DNA from: SW132 sp038150125
GTDB lineage: Bacteria > Bacteroidota > Rhodothermia > Balneolales > Balneolaceae
DNA length: 64,000 bases
Assembly: GCF_038150125.1 (NCBI RefSeq)
Contig: NZ_JBBVMF010000009.1
Location: forward strand, 62,001-126,000
Reading direction: 5' to 3'
Shown: in pieces, positions 17,054-26,295 of the stretch
How the letters are laid out: each line of letters starts with the position of its first letter
Numbering within the stretch: the first letter of the stretch is position 1
Program-made: the position numbers and the translations under genes
The notes under the pieces: generated by a model
Told to the model about the DNA's origin: nothing
Seen by the model: the letters and a program-made list of their open reading frames with translations, nothing else
Database searches by the model: none

Positions 17054-17351
17054 CAGTTAGCCTGATTTATCCCCGAAAATTCTTCAGGTTCTGAATGTAT
17101 GACGATACAGGTCTGAAAAAAGTTTTAAGCGAAATGAAAAAAATTGAGATCGGTAAAATGGAGTGGTTTGAAAGAGAAGAAAATTGCCGAAGGTTTTCAT
17201 TACTATCCGCCTGCACGCTGTATTTGCGGGCTGAAGGATTAGGGGCGCCCATCAGCCGGTCCAAACGGATTTCTTCGTAACAAAACTCCCATATGGGGAG
17301 CAGCCGACAGTTGAGTAATTACAAAATGTGAGGCCCTCTAATAGCTAATAG

Positions 17352-18644
17352 CTAATCGTCAATTGCCTGGAAAACCATCTGCCGAAATTTCCATCCTGAC
17401 TGATCTCCGGTTGGTCCTTGTGTTTGTTTGAATAAAATTCCAATGACATTTTCTTCCGGATCGGCAAAGTAAGAGGTGTTAAAATAGCCGCCCCAGTCAA
17501 ATGTACCTTCACTGCCACGTCCACCCATCGTTTCCCCATTTTCATCAATCAGCCCAAATGCCAGGCCGTAGTCTTTCCCGCTTTCTCCAAGTAGATCGGC
17601 CACCTGATTTTGCATCATAAATTCAACGGTCGTACGGCTAAGAAGGCGGATGCCGCCATATTCACCATTGTTCAAATACATTTGCAAAAACTTAGCATAG
17701 TCCTCGACTGTGCCGGATAAGCCGGCACCACCTGAGAAAAATGTCATAGCACCTGTTTTGGGATAGTCAGGATCATAAAATGTTTCGGGGTAGGGTGTCC
17801 ACTTTCCATTCTCATCTTTTTGCTGCACGGTTACAAGCCGGTCGTGTTTAGCTTCCGGCAGGTAGAATCGCGTATCATCCATACCCAGAGGGTCAAAAAT
17901 CCGTGTTTGAAGAAACTCATCAAACGGCATCCCTGACATCACCTCAATAAAATACCCAAGCACATCAAGACCTTCACTATATGTAAACGCCTCGCCCGGT
18001 TCATGATGCAGCGGCAGTTCCGCCAGCCGGGTCACGCTCTCTTCAATTGTGATGGATTCAGTCGTGAAAAGATCGGTGACACCCGCTTTCTCATAGATCA
18101 TTTTGAAGCGTTCATCTCCGTCAATAACACCGTAGCCTATGCCAGATGTATGAGTAATCAGATCCCGGATGGTAATCTGATTTTCTGCGGGAACAGTTGT
18201 GTACGTAGTATCGTCGGCGTTGAACGTGTCGAGTATCTGCGCCTCGCCAAAAATCGGTAGATAGGTTGAGATGGGATCATCAAGCCTGAAGTAGCCCTCC
18301 TCCCAAAGCATCATTACAGCTGTTGACGTGATCGCTTTTGTTTGAGACGCAATCCGAAAGATGTCATCCCGCTCAAGTTCTCTGCCGCTTTGGTTATCAG
18401 CCATCCCAAATGATGTGTGATAAATAATTTTGCCATTTCGTGCAATGAGGGCTACCGCGCCCGGAATCCGGTTTTCTTCGATCTGTTCAGCCAGCATACT
18501 ATCAATCAGTGAGAGGCGTTCCGGTGACATGCCGTAATTTTCTGCACGCCCTTCAGTGAGGGGTGGTGTAGAGACGATAGAATTGGTTTGAGCGTGGCTT
18601 ACAATTGTAAACAGACTGAAGAAAGCAGCGAATAGAATTCTCAT
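17352..18644 (-). CDS. secreted serine hydrolase, beta-lactamase/class C fold
   Basis: An exported 430-residue protein of the beta-lactamase-related (esterase/peptidase) family. A signal peptide is predicted from the ATG at 18644 (MRILFAAFFSLFTIVSHAQ); the frame opens at 18701, but that start would give no signal. The catalytic SxxK is SQTK (S100, K103, counting from 18644) and the second motif is YSE in FTYSEGLD; GGAGLSGT follows. The usual YxN is altered to YSE, as in many EstB-like esterases. Hydrolysis of ester or D-amino-acid bonds is likely; true antibiotic resistance is not supported. It is divergent to a second family member at 19151. Confidence 0.87.
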   Translation of the reverse strand: MRILFAAFFSLFTIVSHAQTNSIVSTPPLTEGRAENYGMSPERLSLIDSMLAEQIEENRIPGAVALIARNGKIIYHTSFGMADNQSGRELERDDIFRIASQTKAITSTAVMMLWEEGYFRLDDPISTYLPIFGEAQILDTFNADDTTYTTVPAENQITIRDLITHTSGIGYGVIDGDERFKMIYEKAGVTDLFTTESITIEESVTRLAELPLHHEPGEAFTYSEGLDVLGYFIEVMSGMPFDEFLQTRIFDPLGMDDTRFYLPEAKHDRLVTVQQKDENGKWTPYPETFYDPDYPKTGAMTFFSGGAGLSGTVEDYAKFLQMYLNNGEYGGIRLLSRTTVEFMMQNQVADLLGESGKDYGLAFGLIDENGETMGGRGSEGTFDWGGYFNTSYFADPEENVIGILFKQTQGPTGDQSGWKFRQMVFQAIDD

Positions 18645-19150
18645 GAGGTTTGAATGAAAGGTTAATGGGTTTTGTAAGGTCAGCTCAGGTGTCTGTGACA
18701 TTTACTAAAGAGCAGATCGTGGTTGTTTCTATATAAAAACCGTAATCCGAAATTCCTACACGCAGATTTAAATTAAGTTGAAATACAGGCTGCCGGAAAT
18801 CAGGTTTCAAATTATTGCCAGGGAATGCCCGCGTAAACGAAATTTTTGATTTATAACCTGAGTTCGATTGTTATCATTACTGAAATACATTTAAAGCAGT
18901 CCGGTAAAAGGCCTGTTATCCCGCATTCCGAAGTAGAGAGATGGGATCGCCCATCCCCATAAAGGCGGTATATACAGTATTCAAAATTGAATTAACTAAA
19001 TGACCGCCCTTTTTGGTCAGCTTTAGATATTTTTCCCTATTTTCGAATTGAACTTTGGTTTATACTTTTGTTAGATAAACTCACTATTATACACGGCTGG
19101 CTGTATAAGCATCGTATGAGTACAAATTTTAACTTCTTGTCTTCTATAAA
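18645..19150. other. intergenic region between divergent hydrolase genes
   Basis: About 500 bases with no supported gene. It should hold the start regions of both divergent hydrolase genes; the only motif noted is the weak promoter candidate at 19040-19070. Confidence 0.5.
19040..19070 (+). promoter_or_regulatory. weak candidate Bacteroidota-type promoter
   Basis: TACTTTTG at 19063-19070 matches TAnnTTTG (the -7 box of Bacteroidota). TTTT at 19040-19043 sits 19 bases upstream, a poor match to the -33 TTTG. A start site here would be about 75 bases before the gene at 19151. Confidence 0.3.
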
Positions 19151-20386
19151 TTGTCTGTAATTCGAATTTTCTCTGTAATACTACTGCTGATTGCCGTTGT
19201 CGGATCATACCTGGCTTTTACGGGTATCAAACCGGAGCCGCCTGCAGCTGAGCCTGACTTAGCGTCTGAGCCCAAACCCGAGGAATGGGTAATGGACGAT
19301 TCGATGACCACATTTCTGGATGAATTTGAGCAGAGTTTTACCGAGGGGCTGATCGCCAAACAAATCCCCGGTGCGGCTGTTGCGATTGTTAAAGACGGGC
19401 GGGTTGTCTATCAAAAAGGATTTGGCGTGAAAGAGGCAGGCAACCCCGAAAAAGTTGACGAACATACCGTGTTCAGGCTGGGAAGTGTGTCAAAAGGTTT
19501 TGCCTCGGTTCTGACGGGTCTGTTTGTTGAAGAAGGATTGGTCAGATGGGATTATCCAGTCTCGAAGTATTTAGAAGAGTTTAAGCTGAATGATCCCGAA
19601 CAAACCAACCGGGTTCAGGTCCGGCACCTGCTATCTCATACATCTGGGTTGCCGCGCCACGCATATACGAATCTGGTGGAAGACGGGCTAACATTAGACC
19701 GCATTATTCCACGCCTGGAACGTGTTCCTTTGATCGCGAAAGAAGGCGATCAGCTTTCGTACCAAAACGCAGCCTATTCAGCGATAGAAAAAGTACTTGA
19801 ATTCCAAACCAACACCGACTTTAATTCCCTGCTACACGAAAGATTGTTCAGTCCACTTGGGATGGAATATTCCTCGGCCAGTTATGACAGCATACGGAAT
19901 TCCGGGAATGTAGCACTGCCTCACGTCTATTATTCCCGAGCACGCGGCCGCGTTCCAATCTCGATTTCAAGAAAATATTACAATGCGGTGTCTTCCGGCG
20001 GAATAAATGCGTCAGCCTCAGATATGGGGGAATGGCTGCTTCTGTTAACCGGGCACCAACCCGGTGTCATCTCTAAAGAAACGCTTGAAGATATTTATAC
20101 TCCGTTCGTAACCATGAATAACCGCCGATACAGCAGACACTGGGTAGGCGTCAATAAATCGCATTACGCCATGGGATGGCGGGTCCTTGATAATCACGGA
20201 CAAAAAATCGTCTATCACGGTGGTTATGTGAACGGGTACCGCAGTGAGATTGCCTTTGCACCGGAGGATGGCATCGGGATCTGTATTCTCATCAACACCA
20301 GCTCGAGCTATCCGCTGACGGTTATTCCGGATGTTTTTGAGTACTTCCGGTCGGAAACACATTCTTTGGGCATGACTGCGGAATAA
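19151..20386 (+). CDS. beta-lactamase-fold serine hydrolase, membrane-anchored
   Basis: A 411-residue serine hydrolase. The N-terminal hydrophobic stretch (residues 4-24) looks like an uncleaved anchor. Catalytic motifs: SVSK at residues 112-115, YQN in SYQNAAYS, and HGG near the C-terminus (YHGGYVNGYRS), so the SxxK / YxN / HxG set is complete as in class C beta-lactamases and DD-peptidases. There is no ATG: the frame is closed by a stop at 19130-19132 and opens only at TTG 19151, which is used as the start. A DD-carboxypeptidase or esterase role is likely. It is divergent to its relative at 17352. Confidence 0.85.
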   Translation: MSVIRIFSVILLLIAVVGSYLAFTGIKPEPPAAEPDLASEPKPEEWVMDDSMTTFLDEFEQSFTEGLIAKQIPGAAVAIVKDGRVVYQKGFGVKEAGNPEKVDEHTVFRLGSVSKGFASVLTGLFVEEGLVRWDYPVSKYLEEFKLNDPEQTNRVQVRHLLSHTSGLPRHAYTNLVEDGLTLDRIIPRLERVPLIAKEGDQLSYQNAAYSAIEKVLEFQTNTDFNSLLHERLFSPLGMEYSSASYDSIRNSGNVALPHVYYSRARGRVPISISRKYYNAVSSGGINASASDMGEWLLLLTGHQPGVISKETLEDIYTPFVTMNNRRYSRHWVGVNKSHYAMGWRVLDNHGQKIVYHGGYVNGYRSEIAFAPEDGIGICILINTSSSYPLTVIPDVFEYFRSETHSLGMTAE

Positions 20387-20478
20387 TAGTTGTTTCTTTC
20401 GAACCGATTATGAATAACAATTTCTTTCAATCAATTCCGGTTGATTCACTCAGACTAATCTTAGATGCAGAAAATCTG

Positions 20479-20515
20479 AAACCTAAGAGCTAATTGTTCC
20501 TCAGCACTTAGGTTT
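20479..20515. terminator. possible bidirectional hairpin between convergent genes
   Basis: Nine-base arms (AAACCTAAG at 20479-20487, complement at 20507-20515) around a 19-base loop. No long T-run follows. It lies between the hydrolase gene and the convergent PPK2 genes. Confidence 0.4.
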
Positions 20516-20675
20516 TATCTGAGTTCCATGGTTATCAAATTTAAACCAGGCAGTAGTCTTTCAGTTTAACTTTGTGTTTTTTATACCCTCGAAATTTGTT
20601 TTGTTACAAATGGATAAGTGATAGAGGAATCAAATTTCAGATGAGCCCTCCCTTGCTACTTTAATTCACGCTCAC

Positions 20676-21455
20676 TCACTCATAAGGAATCCGCCCCAGA
20701 ATATACTGAATCGTCTCAAGCCGGGCGGGGGCTTTATCATTGGCATCGATCACATTCCAGGGGGCGTGATCACTGTTTGTCTTTTCGAACATCCTCTCTT
20801 TGTAGGTGGTGTAATCCTCCCATAATTCTTGTGCGCGTTCATCAACAGCCGTCATTTTCCACTTTTTCAGCGGATCGCCTTTGATATCCTTAAAACGACT
20901 GGCTTGCTCTTTTTTGGTGATTGAGAAATAGATCTTAATCAGGTGCGTGTCGGACTGGATCAGCATTTTTTCAAACTCATTCACCTGCGACATAAAAATC
21001 TCGTACTCTCCATCTGTGCAGAAACCGTTGACCGGCTCCACCACAGCCCGATTGTACCAGCTGCGGTCAAAAAACACCATTTCGCCGGGATTGGGCAGCT
21101 GCGAGATATACCGCTGAAAGAACCACTGCTTGCGTTCATCTTCGGTTGGCACGTTTAGCGCTACTATACGATAGTGTCTCGGGTTGATGCGTTCCGTAAG
21201 CCGGCGGATTGCCCCGCCTTTACCTGCCGCATCACGGCCTTCAAAGAGCACTACCACTTTTTTGTCATTTTCGATGACCCACTGCTGAAGTTTGATGAGC
21301 TCTTCCTGCTCTTCTCGAAGGCTGTGGGCATATCGCACCTCAGACAGCGCTCGTTTCACGCTCGGTTTAGACCGGCGGAGAAGGGCGCATTTACCCAATT
21401 CTGAATTCAGTAGTCCTAAATCTTCGTCGCTGAATTTCATGTGGTCAGATGTCAA
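20676..21455 (-). CDS. ppk2: polyphosphate kinase 2 family protein, copy B
   Basis: A soluble 259-residue kinase that transfers phosphate between polyphosphate and nucleotides. The Walker A loop is FEGRDAAGKGG and the lid/Walker B region is FFDRSWYNRAVVEP, both PPK2 hallmarks. The length fits a single-domain PPK2. Its start is unclear: ATG 21455 overlaps the neighbouring gene by 11 bases, ATG 21440 follows it by four. Immediately downstream of copy A in one operon. Whether ADP or AMP (or GDP) is favoured cannot be read safely from sequence. Confidence 0.9.
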   Translation of the reverse strand: MTSDHMKFSDEDLGLLNSELGKCALLRRSKPSVKRALSEVRYAHSLREEQEELIKLQQWVIENDKKVVVLFEGRDAAGKGGAIRRLTERINPRHYRIVALNVPTEDERKQWFFQRYISQLPNPGEMVFFDRSWYNRAVVEPVNGFCTDGEYEIFMSQVNEFEKMLIQSDTHLIKIYFSITKKEQASRFKDIKGDPLKKWKMTAVDERAQELWEDYTTYKERMFEKTNSDHAPWNVIDANDKAPARLETIQYILGRIPYE

Positions 21456-22293
21456 TTTGTTTAGAACTGCGATGGTACTGCATCACGATATTCGGGTCGG
21501 GCAGCACTGTGGCTTCGGACTCTCCTTTGCCGTCGTAATTGAAGCGTGAAAGCACGTACCGCATACTCTCCAGCCGCGCCTGTTTTTTGTCGTTTGCCCT
21601 AACTATAACCCACGGGCTGTAGTTGGTATGGGTTTTGGCAAACATCTGCTCCTTGTAGTGCGTGTAGCGGTCCCACAGCTCCTGCCCCTTCCTGTCTACC
21701 GGGCTGTATTTCCACTGTTTGAGCGGGTTTTTTAGCCTTGAGTCAAACCGCTTCTGCTGTTCATTCCGCGATATCGAGAACCAGAATTTGATGATGATCA
21801 GGTTGTCTTCATAGAGCAGATGCTCAAACTCCGGGACCTGAACAATAAACTGTTCGTACTCTTCTTCGTTGCAAAACCCCATCACGGGCTCTACCACGGC
21901 ACGATTATACCAGCTGCGGTCAAAAAAGACCATCTCACCCGGGTTGGGCAGTACTTTGATGTAGCGCCGAAAGTACCATTGGCCTCTCTCAACTTTTGTG
22001 GGCTTGGTAAGAGCGACTACACGAGACGACCGCGGATTGAGGTGCTCCTTAAACCGTTTGATGCAGCCTCCCTTTCCGGCGGCATCACGTCCCTCAAAAA
22101 TAACGGCCAGCCGGCGACCGGTCCGGGCGACCCACTTTTGCAGATTCACCATTTCGATCTGAAGCTGTTTCAGTTCAGCCTCATACTCAAGTTTTCTGAG
22201 GGTTCGATCAATGGGGATATCGTGTTTTCGGGCCAGGTCAATGAGTTCAGACCGGGTGGATGCTTGCTTCAGGTGATCAGCTTCAAATGCCAT
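21445..22293 (-). CDS. ppk2: polyphosphate kinase 2 family protein, copy A
   Basis: A 282-residue PPK2 paralog of the downstream gene, sharing FEGRDAAGKGG and FFDRSWYNRAVVEPV, and similar over the full length, but with a different N-terminus (AFEADHLKQASTRSELI) and a C-terminal tail rich in Lys/Ser. Two PPK2 enzymes in one operon may form a hetero-oligomer or have different substrate preferences (for example ADP versus AMP). The ATG at 22293 is well supported by the start of similarity. Confidence 0.9.
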   Translation of the reverse strand: MAFEADHLKQASTRSELIDLARKHDIPIDRTLRKLEYEAELKQLQIEMVNLQKWVARTGRRLAVIFEGRDAAGKGGCIKRFKEHLNPRSSRVVALTKPTKVERGQWYFRRYIKVLPNPGEMVFFDRSWYNRAVVEPVMGFCNEEEYEQFIVQVPEFEHLLYEDNLIIIKFWFSISRNEQQKRFDSRLKNPLKQWKYSPVDRKGQELWDRYTHYKEQMFAKTHTNYSPWVIVRANDKKQARLESMRYVLSRFNYDGKGESEATVLPDPNIVMQYHRSSKQIDI

Positions 22294-23144
22294 AAATCGT
22301 GGATATTTTAATCTTACGGAGACAACGGGCAGCTTTTGCCGTATTGAGTCGTGTTTTGTTCTGTTGTGATATCATATTATCAGGAAGGTACAATTCGACG
22401 GGAGAAAGTCAATGGTTTGTTGAACTGCACTAAATTCTCTCCTGAGAGAAAACAGATATTAATGATCAAAAAAACCTTTGTGAATGCGAAAGTGCCTTAC
22501 TTGGCGCATAGGTGAAAATAGGTTTTACCGGAAAGTTTGTGGGTACATGTTATAATCCTATTCATAGTCTTATTAAGCCAAATGGGTCATTCAGAAAGTT
22601 AAACGAGTCATTTGATAGAACAAAACATGTTGCTTTTGCAGATTCTTCACAAAACGGAAAACCACCGTTTTATTCAGAATGACAATGATTCGGCTTGGGG
22701 TATCGGGCGGCGTGACGACAAGACGATATTGAAAATGTAGAATGCAACCACGCCGCCCGTATGCTCACCAAAGAGCGTGTCATCCTGATCGAGCCATTGT
22801 TGTTGATGGCGAAGAGAAGGATCTGCAAAAGTAATGACCTATAAATTTGGAAAATGTTGAACATGGTCTAAGCGATTATTCACATATTTTGTCATCAACC
22901 CACAAACTTTCCGGTAGAACCTGAAAAATTTAGGATCACTAAATCAGACTTAATTCAATAAAGAACAGTGCCGATGATTAAAACAACCGTTTGAAGTATC
23001 AGATAACGTTAATAAGTAAAAGCAAGGTCAGTAAGGGGGCATCGGTAAAAGGAGGCCAAAAGAACTAATTCGGCTCTATGACGGGATTGTACCTATGAGC
23101 TCAACCAGCAGTATTTGCTATTCATCAGAGAAAAACGACTTAAA
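22294..23144. other. intergenic region of 0.85 kb with a palindromic element
   Basis: No supported coding region. It contains the element at 22520-22922; the remaining flanks show nothing recognisable. A 64-residue frame (22670-22864, minus) is rejected because it lies inside the palindromic element. Confidence 0.5.
22520..22922. repeat. 0.4-kb nested palindromic element with 25-nt terminal inverted repeats
   Basis: Ends: AGGTTTTACCGGAAAGTTTG... at 22520-22544 and its complement at 22898-22922, with one mismatch in 25 bases. Inside are nested inverted arms: GCTTTTGCAGATTCTTC near 22632 against GGATCTGCAAAAG near 22826, and CGGGCGGCGTG near 22706 against CACGCCGCCCG near 22750. The sequence has no plausible coding frame. 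It resembles a MITE or an intergenic mosaic element with TIRs; no transposase is present. Target-site duplication was not seen by eye. Confidence 0.75.
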
Positions 23145-23774
23145 ATGATGCTTAATTTTTACCCAATAGCCCAATCCGGTTTAGGAAAATTACGATTGCT
23201 TCCTCTGCTTGCGTTGCTAACTCTGACTTTCTGCAGTAAAGAGCCCGATCTCTCAGATATTAAGCTCAGTGATTTGATTGAGCCAACCACTTATACCGAT
23301 GTGAAGCTTCAGTATGATGCAGACCGTTCTGAAGAACTTGGTGTACCATTTTTTGCTCAATACACATCTAACGGAGACCTTTTCACGGGAACTCAAAAGG
23401 TATATTATGTCGAGAATGATAGTCTGCATATGGAGCTTTACTATGAAGATGGGTTCAATACCGGCTCTTTGATGACCAAAGATGGGGATATCTATCTGCA
23501 AAAAAGTGACTTGTATTTGGATAAGCCTCATCTTGAGGAGATGTATGTCAATGAGGTTTTAGTCTATCAAGACCTCCATCCCGGTAAAACCGAAGATGGT
23601 TTGGGGCATGTTCGTTTGTGGCACAGAAACGGACAGTTGGAGCTTGAATCATTCTACACCGGGTATACCGGAAACAAATTAAAACAGGGACTCATGACAG
23701 AGTATGATGAAGAGGGGCGCATCACTATCCAGCAAAGGTATGAAGACGGGGAGCTGGTTGAAAAAATAAAATAA
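23145..23774 (+). CDS. MORN-repeat/YwqK-like lipoprotein
   Basis: An exported 209-residue protein. ATG at 23145 is chosen from the adjacent pair of Met codons (23145 and 23148); the frame opens at 23115 with TTG. The hydrophobic start ends in the lipobox LTFC. The rest shows repeats of the MORN variant kind: QYTSNGDLFTGTQKVYY, LWHRNGQLELESFY and YDEEGRITIQQRYEDGELV, like proteins of the YwqK antitoxin-named family. No toxin gene is adjacent, so an antitoxin function is not supported. A scaffold or surface role is likely. Confidence 0.7.
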   Translation: MMLNFYPIAQSGLGKLRLLPLLALLTLTFCSKEPDLSDIKLSDLIEPTTYTDVKLQYDADRSEELGVPFFAQYTSNGDLFTGTQKVYYVENDSLHMELYYEDGFNTGSLMTKDGDIYLQKSDLYLDKPHLEEMYVNEVLVYQDLHPGKTEDGLGHVRLWHRNGQLELESFYTGYTGNKLKQGLMTEYDEEGRITIQQRYEDGELVEKIK

Positions 23775-24107
23775 CCGAAGCAGATTCTATTAAAGGTATA
23801 GACTTTTCGAGGTACCCCAGAAAAGGAGATTCAAAAGAAGAAATTATAACGTATGAATACGGAGTCTCCCGGGTTTTTCAATCCAGCCAATACATCTCCA
23901 GCATTTCGCTACACAACATTTTGGTGTTGTTCATTATAATTCTTTGCACAAGCTGATGTTCGTTTTTTGATATGATATCTCGTTTCTTCATCATATTCCA
24001 ACCATTCTAAGAATAACAGTGTTAAAACTTTCATATGAAGCAAGGATGACCTTAACAGCATTGGTTATATGCTAATTTTACCTGCAATATCAAAAACCTG
24101 AATAGAG
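23775..24107. other. intergenic region
   Basis: About 330 bases without a supported gene or repeat; no clear promoter motif seen. Confidence 0.4.
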
Positions 24108-24566
24108 TTGAAAAAACTAGTCGACAGAGAAAAACTCAAATTGATATACGAGAAAGGTAAAGGTGCCTGGACTTACCATATTGTTATTCCTGAAACCGCA
24201 GATATCAAAGGCAAATGGGGCTTACTAAAAGTTTCGGGACTCATCGATGATTATGAGCTGAAAGAAATGAACTTGGCACCTCGAAAGGACGAGGACAAAA
24301 TGATCTCGATAAATAAGGAAATTAGAGATGCCATTGGCAAAAGTGGAGGCGACGAGGTTACAGTAACACTGTTTCTGCATACCCAAGATAGAATTGATGG
24401 AAAATCGGATATCCTTCAATGTTTCAATGATGCCGGCGTACTTGGCAAATTTAAAGCCCTAAGCAGAGAGGAAAGAGATGAAATTATAGGGAATATTACC
24501 GCAAAAGGTACCGAGGCAAAACAAATTGAACAGATCAACCTTCACATCAACCAGTTGCTCAATTAG
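24108..24566 (+). CDS. DUF1905/YdeI-like protein
   Basis: A 152-residue cytosolic protein. The N-terminal half (KGKGAWTYHIVIP and on) fits DUF1905, and the C-terminal half (KALSREERDEIIGNITAKGTEAKQIEQI) is the helical YdeI/OmpD-associated tail. Such proteins are poorly characterised. No ATG exists near the 5' end; TTG at 24108 is used. It is isolated on both sides, facing the truncated amidohydrolase gene. Confidence 0.72.
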   Translation: MKKLVDREKLKLIYEKGKGAWTYHIVIPETADIKGKWGLLKVSGLIDDYELKEMNLAPRKDEDKMISINKEIRDAIGKSGGDEVTVTLFLHTQDRIDGKSDILQCFNDAGVLGKFKALSREERDEIIGNITAKGTEAKQIEQINLHINQLLN

Positions 24567-24642
24567 ATTTATACTGAAATAGTATTGGTCGACATCTCTA
24601 ATGATAAAAATAGAGTCAGAGACTTCACCACGTCATCTGTAA

Positions 24643-24990
24643 CTACTCAATCCAATACCCCTCAAGCATCACCCGGCTCAACGTCTGGGTATGGCTCACA
24701 TCATCAAGCGGATTTTCATCAAGCATAATGAGGTTGGCCACTTTTCCTTCCGCGATACTCCCCATAGTCTCATCCATATTCAGAAAACGGGCGGGTATGA
24801 TTGTGGCTGACTTTAGAATCTCGGCGGGCGACATCCCCGCATCAGCCATAAACTCGAGCTCTTTGTGAGCGCTATAGCCGGGGACCATGGTTGGGTTTCC
24901 GGCATCTGGTCCCGTCATTACAGGTACGCCGGCTTCAATATTTTCGATGAATCTGTAATGCGATTTTAAATAGGTATGCCAAGATCCCTT
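24643..24990 (-). pseudogene. truncated amidohydrolase, C-terminal remnant
   Basis: About 115 residues survive, matching the C-terminus of imidazolonepropionase-like metal-dependent amidohydrolases: GVPVMTGPDAG with the catalytic Asp, AGMSPAEILKSAT, MGSIAEGKVANLIMLDENPL and VMLEGYWIE. A full enzyme has about 400-450 residues. The frame is open upstream of the ATG at 24918 (ends in HYRFIENIEAGVPV), and similarity disappears at the stop codon of the DinB-like gene (24990). The 5' three quarters were therefore deleted, with the breakpoint directly at that gene. The start codon and catalytic His residues of the N-terminal barrel are missing. Confidence 0.78.
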
Positions 24991-25547
24991 CAGCTCAAAT
25001 CATTTGTGAGAGATCCTGAGTGTCCGCCTTTTGAAAACTTCTTTTCGTTGAACTCCGATGATTCCCCTTTCGGAATAGATAAACTTTTCCAGTCGTCTGA
25101 TTTTATCATTTTAGCGATGTATACGATTTGCCCAACATGATACGCGCAATGGGCCAGCTGACGATTCACGGCCTTAATGATAGAGTGCTCTTCGTTTCTG
25201 ATATAAATCTTGGTGTCAAAATTAGACTCGTCAATCGTATCAAACCCATCAAACAGGCAGGCCCAGCCTTTTTCCCAGGCCGTTAACAGCTCATCACGGG
25301 TTTTTATGACGGGCTCAAACTCCTCGTCGCGTTTTCTCCACTCTTTTTCACCATCGGTGGTAAGGAAATCTGTCCACCGCGAAATCATGTTGCCCGACAG
25401 GTGGCTGACCAAAATCGCGATAGAATTGGACTGATCATTATACTGCCAGAAAAGATCTTCATCTTCGAGCTGGTTGAAGGTTTTATCTCCCATTTCCTTA
25501 TAGAATACAAACTGCTGCCGGGTGGAGGTTAGGTACTCAAGTATCAT
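24990..25547 (-). CDS. DinB-like protein (DUF1572 family)
   Basis: A 185-residue protein with a four-helix-bundle pattern. Candidate metal-binding His residues occur as LVSHLSGN, and AHCAYHVGQIVY, similar to the DinB/YfiT three-His arrangement. The typical start MILEYL.STRQQF and the WQ.NDQSNSIAILV.HL.GNM pattern match DUF1572. DinB-like proteins act as metal-dependent thiol transferases or unknown enzymes. The gene abuts the truncated amidohydrolase with overlapping bases at 24990, so its last residues might derive from a deletion junction. Confidence 0.8.
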   Translation of the reverse strand: MILEYLTSTRQQFVFYKEMGDKTFNQLEDEDLFWQYNDQSNSIAILVSHLSGNMISRWTDFLTTDGEKEWRKRDEEFEPVIKTRDELLTAWEKGWACLFDGFDTIDESNFDTKIYIRNEEHSIIKAVNRQLAHCAYHVGQIVYIAKMIKSDDWKSLSIPKGESSEFNEKKFSKGGHSGSLTNDLS

Positions 25548-25619
25548 AACGTTTCAGAATTTAGGTGAGAATTTTGACAGGAATCTGTAAAACAGATCCC
25601 TTCAGTGAAGAGCTTTAAT

Positions 25620-26108
25620 TTATTCTTTCCGATCTATTTTGCGAATAGATTCCAGCAAGCTTTGCATTTTCTGAGAAATAGATTTTTCTAAATCCATTGA
25701 AGACTCTGAATTATCTTTCTCTCTTAGGCTGCTAACAAGTTTAGTGACCTGATAAAAAGAACCCAAAAGTCCGAATACAATGAAAATAAAGAAGAAATAG
25801 ATGATGTCCCGCAGACGATCAAGAGCTAACCCAAGGTTATTAGCGTATGAAAGAAGTTCTTCGTTTGACTGCGAATCCCCGATTGATTCCGGTAGACCTG
25901 AAGGACTTATAAATGAAGGAAATGGAAGCAAAAACATAAAGACGACTATCATGAATCCACTGGAAAATATCATAATATTCAAGTCGATGATTGTTTTATC
26001 GATCTCATCTTTCGGTTTGCCTTTCCAGAACTTATAGCTAATCGTTAAAAGAACTATAATAACAGCCGCAACAAGGATTACATAGATGAAACCTGATTCT
26101 AATATCAT
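25620..26108 (-). CDS. small membrane protein of unknown function
   Basis: A 162-residue protein with three likely membrane segments (about 7-27, 46-68 and 103-124) and a polar, charged C-terminal tail (EKDNSESSMDLEKSISQKMQ). No family recognised. It is independent of the neighbours by orientation and gap. It could be a scaffold of an accessory transport or stress system; this is a guess. Confidence 0.65.
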   Translation of the reverse strand: MILESGFIYVILVAAVIIVLLTISYKFWKGKPKDEIDKTIIDLNIMIFSSGFMIVVFMFLLPFPSFISPSGLPESIGDSQSNEELLSYANNLGLALDRLRDIIYFFFIFIVFGLLGSFYQVTKLVSSLREKDNSESSMDLEKSISQKMQSLLESIRKIDRKE

Positions 26109-26295
26109 GATGGACGGATAAGGGTTGCTTTAAATCTTGTTTTGATGAATAGACTTATCATTATAAAGGGTAAGTCAAATATGTATATAATTCCGAATTT
26201 ATTTAAAAAACTAAAGATGACGTGAGCCTCTTTCTTTTTTCCCCACGCTTGACTATCTATAAGAATCAAAATTCAACAATTAAGCGGAGCAAATC

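Noticed and set aside
17095..17280. 61-codon plus-strand frame
   Set aside because: No ribosome site, family or conserved features; lies in a promoter gap before the sigma operon.
17352..20386. Antibiotic-resistance beta-lactamases
   Set aside because: Both proteins fit the broad beta-lactamase-fold esterase/peptidase group; one has YSE instead of YxN. Resistance cannot be claimed.
22670..22864. 64-codon minus-strand frame
   Set aside because: Falls entirely inside the palindromic element and reads through symmetric arms.
22520..22922. Intact insertion sequence
   Set aside because: Terminal inverted repeats are present but there is no transposase frame in the 0.4 kb.
23145..23774. Toxin-antitoxin system based on YwqK-like similarity
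   Set aside because: No toxin partner lies next to the gene and the product has a lipoprotein signal.
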